64,000 nucleotides of DNA from Thinopyrum elongatum (lineage: Eukaryota > Streptophyta > Magnoliopsida > Poales > Poaceae): NCBI GenBank assembly GCA_011799875.1, contig CM022303.1:64932171-64996170 (forward strand). The letters are read 5' to 3'. Each line of letters opens with the position of its first letter. Within the stretch, counting starts at the first letter, position 1. The notes below the pieces were generated by a model. That model was not told the origin of the DNA and did not search any database. It saw nothing but the letters and a program-made list of their open reading frames with translations. Made by a program: the position numbers and the translations under genes. This document shows, piece after piece, positions 56,731 through 64,000 of the stretch.

Positions 56731-57183
56731 GTGGACAGCGTTGCTGCTGCTCCACTCCTTCACGGCGTTGCTGCTACTCTTCAACGCGTCGGGGCCGGCG
56801 GTGACCATGGAGCAGTGGCGGAGCAAGGGGCTCGGGGGCACGCGCGGAGACGGGGAGCAGGTGACCATGGGAAAGAGGAGGGGCTCACTTGGAGGGGGCG
56901 GCGATGGCTGGAGTCCGGCGACGAGGACGGCGGGCTCGGGGTGGCACGCGGTGACGGGGACGGCGGGCTCGGGGCGGTACGCGGTGACGAGGATGAGGAA
57001 GGCGGGCTTGGGGAGGCACGCGGCGACGGGGACGAGGACGGCGGGCTCGGGGATGCTGGCGACGAGGACGGCGGACTCGGGGAGGCGACGACGCGGTCCG
57101 GAGGGCTCGGCGGCGACGGCGATGAGGAGCAGCCTGGCGGCGTCGGAGGAGGAGAGGACGAGGAGATTGATCGAACTGAATGA
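56731..57183. repeat. GC-rich exon-like block with GAGGACGGCGGGCTCGG repeats
   Basis: Units of GACGGCGGGCTCGGGG about 33-40 bases apart. Open frames exist on both strands (plus: Gly/Asp-rich; minus: Arg/Pro-rich). A minus-strand TATA box at 57201-57208 favours leftward transcription and a first-exon role for the CACTA gene. Which frame, if any, is translated cannot be decided. Confidence 0.5.
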
Positions 57184-57200
57184 AAATTTCTAAGTGCTGC

Positions 57201-57208
57201 TTATATAG
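57201..57208 (-). promoter_or_regulatory. TATA box of the CACTA gene
   Basis: CTATATAA on the minus strand, next to the subterminal repeats and 20-30 bases before the GC-rich exon region. Confidence 0.5.
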
Positions 57209-57212
57209 ACGA

Positions 57213-57460
57213 AGCATTGGTCCCGGTTCCTGGCACGAACCGGGACCAATGCCACCCTTTGGTCCCGGTTGGTGCCACCAACCGGGACCAAAGGTCTCTT
57301 TTCAGCAGCCCAAAGGGCGGGAAACAGGGACCTTTGGTCCCGGTTGGTGGCACCAACCGGGACTAAAGGGGTGCATTGGTCCCGGTTGGTGCCACGAATC
57401 GGACCAATGCACCCCTTTCGTCCCGGTTGGTGCTACCAACCAGGACCAAAGGCCTTGCGC
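57213..57460. repeat. GGTCCCGGTT palindromic repeats
   Basis: At least six units of TTTGGTCCCGGTTGGTG paired with CACCAACCGGGACCAAAG, each able to fold into a stem of about 18 pairs. The same units recur at 62265-62460 beside the terminus. Confidence 0.85.
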
Positions 57461-58329
57461 TGCCCGCGGCCAAAAGTTTAGTCCCACCTCGCTACTTGAG
57501 TGGAACTCGGAGTGGTTTATAAGCCCCACTGCGGCTGCCCTCTCGAGCTCCTCTCAAATGCAGGCTTACAGGCCTAATCTAAGAATACGCTGCCTGTGGG
57601 CCTACTAGGCCTTCTGCGGGCCTGAATCCTGGCCAATGGTTGGGTTTCTAGTCGTATTCCGGCCGTGGTGGCCCAGTAGGTGGCATTTTTTTATTTTTCC
57701 AGATTTTTTGTTTTATTTATTTTATTTTGTTTCTACTTACAACAAAGTACTTACTGTTTTTCAGTGACTTTTTTTTGCTTTTAGGTAATAAAAATTATAA
57801 ACTTTCTGTTAGTGCCATTAGTTTTCCAATTTCAATAGTTTAAATTTGAATTTCTTGAAATTTGTGTGAATCACTTGTTTGTGAATAACTTCACTATAAA
57901 AATAGATTTTTGAGTGATTCTTTTTCCTGCTATTTAATATTACTGTGTTTTATCATTATATTAAATTTGGTAATTTTTAGGTTATTTAAAATGTCTGTTT
58001 TAATCAAAATCAGATTTTGTTATTTTAGTTTGCTATTAAATTTTGAAACAAAAAAATTCTTTATGAAAATTCTTTTTGCTATTAATGTCTTGAACAAAAA
58101 ATATTTTGATAATTTTAGTTGCATAAATTTTATATAATTTTAGTTTCAATAATACTAGAGGTTTATAAAAGCATTTTATTTGATTCCTTTTGCTATTAGA
58201 GTTTCATTAAAGTTTTCTAGTTCATTCTTTTTGCTATTAGAGTTTCATTAAAGTTTTCTAGTTCATTCTTTTTGTTCATTATTTTTGCTATTAGAGTTTC
58301 ATAAAAGTTTTCTTGTTCATTCTTTTTTA
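57461..58329. other. CACTA interior, first GC-mixed then very AT-rich
   Basis: 57470-57690 is mixed sequence (GTGGTTTATAAGCCCC); the rest is T-rich with repeated TTGCTATTAGAGTTTCAT segments (58190, 58230, 58285). No gene. Confidence 0.45.
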
Positions 58330-61300
58330 TATTAGTTCATTCTTTGAGGTAAATGACCCTGAAATTGAAAAGCACTTCAAATGAACTCTGAAGAGATTGA
58401 AAGTAGGCATGGTATCATCATTTCACCCACATAGCATGTGTTAAAAAATTGAGAGGGCTACGGCAAAAACTGGATGCACTTCATGTACAAAATGGATAAT
58501 CTCTTTCGAAGTATCAGGGTTTCGGACGAAAACTCATCTGTTACAAAGGGATTTCATTTTTTTGAACTTATTTCAACTCCAGACTTTTTGTGTGTTCAAA
58601 ATGCACCATTCAAAGCACATCATCAATTTTCAACCCTTTCTGACTTCATCTGGTATTTTTCATGCATTTACTGATTTTTTGGGCTAAATTACCCTGAAAT
58701 TGAAAAGCACTTCAAAAAAAATTCTGAAGAGGTTGAAAGTTGGCATGGTATCATCATTTCACACACATAGCATGTGCTAAAAAGGTGAGAGGGTTACGGC
58801 AAAAACTAGATGCACTTCGTGTAAAAAATGGACAATCTCTTTCGAAGTATTAGGGTTTCGGACGAAAACTCATCTGTTACAAAGGGATTTCATTTTTTTG
58901 AACTTATTTGAACTCCAGATTTTTGTGTGTTCAAAATGCACAATTCAAAGCCACATCACACATTTTCAACGCTTCTCACATCATCTGGTATTTTTCATGC
59001 ATTTACTGATTTTTTAGCTAAATACCCTGAAATTGAAAGCACTTCAAAAAATTCTGAAGAGGTTGAAAGTTGGCATGGTATCATCATTTCACCCACATAG
59101 CATGTGCTAAAAAGTTGAGAGGGTTACGACAAAAACTTGATGCACTTCGTGTACAAAATGGACAATCTCTTTCGAAGTATCAGGGTTTCGGACTAAAACT
59201 CATCTGTTACAAAGGGATTTCATTTTTTTGAACTTATTTGAACTCCAGACTTGTTGTGTGTTCAAAATGCACCATTCAAAGCCACATCATCAATTTTCAA
59301 CCCTTTCTGACTTCATCTGGTATTTCTCATGCATTTACTGATTTTTTTGAGCTAAATGACCCTAAAATTGAAAGGCACTTCAAATGAACTCTGAAGAGGT
59401 TGAAAGTTGGCATGGTATCATCATTTCACCCACATAGCATGTGCTAAAAAGTTGAGAGGGTTAAGGCAAAAACTAGATGCACTTCGTGTACAAAATGGAC
59501 AATCTCCTTCGAAGTATTAGGGTTTCGGACGAAAACTCATCTGTTACAAAGGGATTTCATTTTTTTGAACTTATTTGAACTCCAAACTTTTTGTGTGTTC
59601 AAAATGCACCTTTCAAAGCCACATCTTCAATTTTCAACCCTTTCTGAATGGATCTGTTATTTTTCATGCATTTACTGATTTTTTTTAGCTAAATGACCCT
59701 GAAATTGAAAAGCACTTCAAAAAAATTCTGAAGAGGTTGAAAGTTGTTATGGTATCATCATTTCACCCACATAGCATGTGCTAAAAATTTGAGAGGGTTA
59801 CGGCAAAAACTGGATGCACTTCGTGTACAAAAGGGACAATCTCTTTCGAAGTGTCAGGGTTTCGGACGAAAACTCATCTGTTACAAAAGCCATTTCATTT
59901 TTTGAACTTATTTGAACTCCAGACTTTTTGTGTGTTCAAAATGCACCATTCAAAGCCACATAATCAATTTTCAACCCTTTCTGACATCATCTGGTATTTT
60001 TCATGCATTTACTGATTTTTTTAGATAAATGACCCTGAAATTGAAAAGCACTTCAAAAAAATTCCGAAGAGATTGAAAGTTGGCATGGTATCATCATTTC
60101 ACCCACATAGCATGTGCTAAAAAGTTGAGAGGTTTACGGCAAAAACTGGATGCACTTCGTGTACAAAATGGACAATCTCTTTCGAAGTATTAGGGTTTCG
60201 GTCGAAAACTCATCTGTTACAAAGGGATTTCATTTTTTTAACTAATTTGAACTCCAGACTTTTTGTGTGTTCAAAATGCACCATTCAATGCCACATCATC
60301 AATTTTCAACCCTTTCTGACTTCATCTGGTATTTTTCATGCATTTACTGATTTTTTTGAGCTAAATGACCCTGAAATTGAAAGGCACTTCAAATGAACTC
60401 TGAAGAGGTTTAAATTTGGCATGGTATCGTCATTTCACCCACATAGCATGTGCTAAAAAGTTGAGAGGGTTACGGCAAAAACTGGATGCACTTCGTGTAC
60501 AAAATGGACAATCTCTTTCAAAGTATCAGGGTTTCGGACGAAAACTCATCTGTTACAAAGGGATTTCATTTTTTTAACTTATTTGAACTCCAGACTTTTT
60601 GTGTGTTCAAAATGCACTACTTAAAGCCACATCATCAATTTTCAACCCTTTCTGACTGCATCTGGTATTTTTCATGCATTTACTGATTTTTTTTGAGCTA
60701 AATGACCCTGAAATTGAAAAGCACTTCAAAAAAATTCTGAAGAGGTTGAAAGTTGGCATGGTATCATCATTTCACCCACGTAGCATGTGCTAAAAAGTTG
60801 AGAGGGTTAAGGTAAAAACTGGATGCACTTCGTGTACAAAATGGACAATCTCTTTCGAAGTATCAGGGTTTTGGACGAAAACTCATCTGTTACAAAGGGA
60901 TTTCATTTTTTTGAACTTATTTGAACTCCAGACTTTTTGTGTGTTCAAACTGCACCATTCAAAGCCACATCATCAATTTTCAACCCTTTCTGACTTCATC
61001 TGGTATTTTTCATGCATTTATTGATTTTTTTGAGCTAAATGACCCTGAAATTGAAAGGCACTTCAAACGAACTCTGAAGGGGTTGAAATTTGGCATGGTA
61101 TCGTCATTTCACCCACATAGCATGTGCTAAAAACTTGAGAGGGTTACGGCAAAAACTGGATGCACTTCGTGTACAAAATGGACAATCTCTTTCGAAGTAT
61201 CAGGGTTTCGGACGAAAACTCATTTGTTACAAAGGGATTTCATTTTTTTTACTTATTTGAACTCCAGACTTTTTGTGTGTTCAAAATGCACCATTCAAAG

Positions 61301-61995
61301 CCACATCATCAATTTTCAACCCTTTCTGACTTCATCTGGTATTTTTCATGCTTTTACTGATTTTTTTGAGCTTCATGACTCTTAAATTGAAAAGCACTAC
61401 AAATGAACTCTGAAAAGGTTGAAATTTGGCATGGTATCATCATTTCACCCACATAGCATGTGCTAAAAAGTTGAGAAGGTTACGGCAAAAACTAGATGCA
61501 CTTCATGTACAAAACGGACAATCTCTTTCGAAGTATCAGGGTTTCGGACGAAAACTCATCTCTTACAAAGGGATTTCATTTTTTTGAACTTATTTGAACT
61601 CCAGAATATTTGTGTGTTCATAATGCACCATTCAAAGCCACATCATCAATTTTCAACTCTTTCTGAGTTCATTTGGTATTTTTCATGCCTTTACTGATTT
61701 TATTGAGCTAAATGACCCTGAAATTGAAAAGCACTACAAATGAACTCTAAAAAGGTTGAAAGTTGGCATGGTATCATCATTTCACCCACATAGCATGTGC
61801 TAAAAAGTTGAGAGGGTTACGGCAAAAACTGGATGCACTTCATGTACAAAACGGACAATCTCTTTCGAAGTATCAGGGTTTCGGACGAAAACTCATCTGT
61901 TACAAAGGGATTTCATTTTTTTGAACTTATTTGAACTCCAGACTTTTTGTGTGTTCAAAATGCACCATTCAAAGCCACATCATCAATTTTCAACT
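58330..61995. repeat. Tandem array, 337 bp x 11
   Basis: The anchor ATGCACTTC(G/A)TGTA recurs at 58474, 58810, 59140, 59477, 59814, 60150, 60486, 60823, 61160, 61496 and 61833; spacings are 330-337 bp, mostly 336-337. Units carry CATAGCATGTGCTAAAAA, CAGGGTTTCGGACGAAAACT and TGTGTGTTCAAAATGCAC. Flanking DNA on both sides contains AGAGGTTTATAAAA, so the array expanded within a pre-existing segment. 66-codon open frames inside are periodic shadows. Confidence 0.95.
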
Positions 61996-62264
61996 AGAGG
62001 TTTATAAAATCTTTTGAGTTGACACGTTATGCTGTTGAAATTTTTTATAGTTTTGTTTTAGTTGATCATGACAAAAAAATGATTCTTTTTAGTTGCATAA
62101 ATTTTATATAATTTCAGTTGCATAAATTTTATTTCTTATTGATTCTTTTTGGTTGATTCCTTTTGCTATTAGAGTTTTCTTAAAGCTTTTTAGTTGATTC
62201 TTTTTGCTATTGAAGAATATTATAGTTTTGTTTTAGATTTGTTTTAGGAGGTCAAAAAACACAC
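61996..62264. other. T-rich DNA duplicated from left of the array
   Basis: TAGAGGTTTATAAAA, GTTGCATAAATTTTATATAA and TTGCTATTAGAGTTT repeat sequence seen at 58120-58200. Confidence 0.6.
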
Positions 62265-62513
62265 CTTTGGTCTTGGTTCCAACCACCAACCGGGACTAAA
62301 GGTGGTGGGCCAGGAGCGAGGCCCATTGGTCCTGGTTCATGTCTGGAACCGGGACCAATGGTCTCAGACGAACCGGGACCAATGGCCCCCGAGGCTCGGC
62401 CGGCGCCCTGGCCTCACGAACCAGGACTGATGGCCCCATTGGTCCCGGTTCAGGAGTGAACCGGGATTAATGGCCTTTTCAGGCTTGGACCAAAGCCCTG
62501 TTTTCTACTAGTG
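62265..62513. repeat. Right subterminal and terminal region of the truncated CACTA element
   Basis: AACCGGGACCAATGG and CCCATTGGTCC(C/T)GGTTC units in both directions, then CAAAGCCCTGTTTTCTACTAGTG. GGT follows at 62514-62516. Confidence 0.75.
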
Positions 62514-63300
62514 GGTGTCGGCCAGCCCAGGTATTTGAGGCCGGTTCGATGGGCCCTGATGGGTCGGATTATTTTGACTCGTCAGTGACTGTGAGACCCG
62601 TCCGAACATTTAAGGGGGGTTTGGGGTGTCTGCCTGTAGATGCTTTGTTGTTTCCACACATAGATTGCATCTCACCGCCTAGGCAACTACTGAATTTGGA
62701 GAGAGGAACACTCCTGAAAACTTTAGTGGCACCACAATCCGAAGCGAGTCCGCTGCCGCTGGCCGGAGTGATCACTACATGGACCAACACCAATGACAGA
62801 GCACATCACTACCGACTGCCATCTCGCGGGATATAGCCTTGTCCAAACCCGTCGGCCCAACATGACCATATCTAGAGCAAGGCAGATCAGTCCGGGGTGC
62901 CCACAACCCACCCAGCCTCAGCACCCGCCGGATCCATCCAGGTTGTCCAATGGGATCTGGCTAGGATGACGAGGCAATCCAAACAGGCCACGAAGCAGGC
63001 ACACGCATCCACAGACAAATGCAGATGGAGCCCAAGTCGACAGCAGAGCACTGGATCAAATACTTGGAGGCCACCAGCCATGGCGGCTCTAGGACCATGG
63101 ATTTGAGGAAGGGGTTGAAGGTGCCAAGGTAGGGAGCACACGTCCTCGCCGCCGTGGGGCTTAGCATGACGGCCTCCTCTGGCAACGGCGAGGGGAAAGC
63201 AGCAGTGATGGCGGCCTCTAGTGGTGGTGGTGGCTGCGGCCTCCCGAGTCGCTCGCTCATGACCCGGGATGCAGTTATGTAAAGCGATATGCCCTGAAAA
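62514..63300. other. Unassigned intergenic or decayed repeat DNA
   Basis: Opens GGTGTCGGCCAGCCCAGG. The part to about 62650 (GATGGGCCCTGATGGGTCGG, CTGTAGATGCT) resembles repeated Triticeae non-coding DNA. A minus-strand 99-codon frame at 62961-63260 (ATG 63260, Pro-rich start) has no domain and no splice support. I cannot classify this stretch. Confidence 0.3.
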
Positions 63301-63670
63301 TTATACTTGGAACAGGAGATTCAACTAAGCGGGATTCCAATGCTATTATATTTTGGTTTTCGTAAAGTTTAGCAAGAGCATTTATACAACAACCGATAGT
63401 TCATGCGTCACTAGCTGGCAAAACCACTCAAAAGTGGTAGGCATTTTTTTTCATCCACACGAGCATTGCATTACTTAATGATAATTGAAGGAAACAAAGT
63501 ACCGAACATCCAGCCAAACATAATGTACTAGAACGAGATGGTTCACAGGGCCTTATAAATAAATATCCGCACGAAAGCTTACACTCCAATCTGGTACCAG
63601 GCTGTCAGGTATTTCTAATTAAAGGTGGAGATCAATTCGACCTTACAAACTAAGCAAGAAGATACTACTA
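63301..63670 (-). other. Probable 3' UTR of the right-hand gene
   Basis: AT-rich sequence directly downstream of the stop at 63671-63673, without repeats seen elsewhere in the window. The polyadenylation point is not defined. Confidence 0.5.
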
Positions 63671-63865
63671 TCATTTGTTTATGATGTAACGCATTGTCTT
63701 GAGAAAAAGGGTGACAGTATCCAAGGGTATTTCCTGACCTTTCCTCTTGAGATCCTCATAGATCTTGACAGCCTCACCATCGATATCATTGTAGTCAATC
63801 TTGAACGACCGCAGGAAAGCCCGGAGCTCAGCTTTGCTCTGGGCCGGCGTTGGCTTGAAAAGACC
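63671..63865 (-). CDS. Last exon of a host gene, 64 codons
   Basis: On the minus strand a good acceptor (GTGTTATTATTGCAG) is followed by an open frame, GLFKPTPAQSKAELRAFLRS, then FKIDYNDIDGEAVKIYEDLK and a hydrophobic end (VTLFLKTMRYIINK) to TGA at 63671-63673. Codon use is ordinary, with no stop, frame damage or TE motif, unlike everything else here. The upstream 135 bases are intron-like and further exons lie beyond base 64000. I do not recognise the protein; the segment is amphipathic and looks mostly helical. This is the best candidate for a functional host gene in the window. Confidence 0.6.
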   Translation of the reverse strand, partial: GLFKPTPAQSKAELRAFLRSFKIDYNDIDGEAVKIYEDLKRKGQEIPLDTVTLFLKTMRYIINK

Positions 63866-64000
63866 CTGCAATAATAACACACAAAATCGGAAGCCGTCAA
63901 GTTTCAACGCTCCTAAAATTTTATTGTCCAAGACAAGTCAGAGGTCAAGATTTGTGCAGGATTCTGGTAAGGGGGACAACAAAACAAAAAGGCTGGGGAT

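Larger units (their letters stand above)
54761..62513 (-). mobile_element. CACTA transposon, left end missing
   Basis: The right end is ...CCCTGTTTTCTACTAGTG at 62513 (CACTAGTAGAAAACAGGG inverted), with palindromic GGTCCCGGTT...AACCGGGACC units inside it at 62265-62460, and more of the same at 57213-57460. A minus-strand TATA box and GC-rich exon lie inward of these. A large tandem array sits between. No left CACTA terminus is found, and the left limit is set only by where the Copia LTR breaks. Some of 54761-56700 could belong to a different element. Confidence 0.7.

Noticed and set aside
58330..61995. Regularly spaced repeats that might suggest a CRISPR-like array
   Set aside because: Units are 337 bp with no unique spacers, and the context is a plant CACTA element.
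1..64000. tRNA, rRNA or organelle-derived segments
   Set aside because: I scanned for rRNA-like blocks and tRNA-like cloverleaf features and saw none; the only tRNA-like sequences are retrotransposon primer sites.

Overview
This window is plant nuclear DNA made almost entirely of nested transposable elements. The element types point to a large-genome Triticeae grass (wheat, Aegilops or a barley relative): Gypsy LTRs opening TGATACGTCTCC, Copia LTRs opening TGNNGGANATATGCCCTAGA, CACTA elements with CACTACTAGGGAAA and CACTACAAAAAA ends, and Stowaway MITEs with CTCCCTCCGT ends. Species and family names were not checked against a database; attribution rests on sequence features and general knowledge of Triticeae repeats.

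Layout. Bases 1-2520, 16547-17925, 27307-28613, 34941-36133 and 42217-42451 read as pieces of one old unit. It holds a degenerate multi-exon gene (17157-28429) and a CACTA-type right end (subterminal GGCC-rich repeats, then ...TTTTTTGTAGTG at 42451); no left end is visible. Into this unit were inserted: a CACTA-like element at 2521-16546 (TSD CAA), itself hit by a Gypsy element at 7898-15334 (TSD CATTA/CATTC); a Copia element at 17926-27306 (TSD ATATT); a reverse-oriented Gypsy solo LTR at 28614-34940 (TSD GCTAA), itself hit by a CACTA element at 28801-33543 (TSD GTT); and a Gypsy element at 36134-42216 (TSD ATGCC).

Right of 42451 there are short GC-rich remnants split by a 3.86-kb TG...CA solo-LTR-like element (42555-46411, TSD GCTGC) and a hAT-type MITE (46540-47058, 8-bp TSD). 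Then comes a Copia element with a damaged gag-pol (47095-about 54760, 3' LTR truncated), and a CACTA element that lost its left end (about 54761-62513). The latter carries SNF2-helicase fragments, a GC-rich exon and an 11-copy 337-bp tandem array. The only likely host-gene exon is at the far right (63671-63865, minus strand). At the far left a minus-strand Gly/Gln-rich gene fragment with its own TATA box runs off the edge.

Function. No intact transposase or polymerase is seen. Gypsy 1 has no recognisable gag-pol, Gypsy 2 has only gag and protease, and both Copia polyproteins carry stops. All are therefore non-autonomous or dead, and depended on proteins supplied in trans. The most interesting points are near-identical LTRs around a dead Copia interior, a conserved hairpin just upstream of the TATA box in all the Gypsy LTRs, a head-to-head SNF2 fragment pair, a long near-perfect hairpin inside a CACTA element, and B3-like/CACTA gene models with coherent splice phases. 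I found no evidence of a new multi-gene system.
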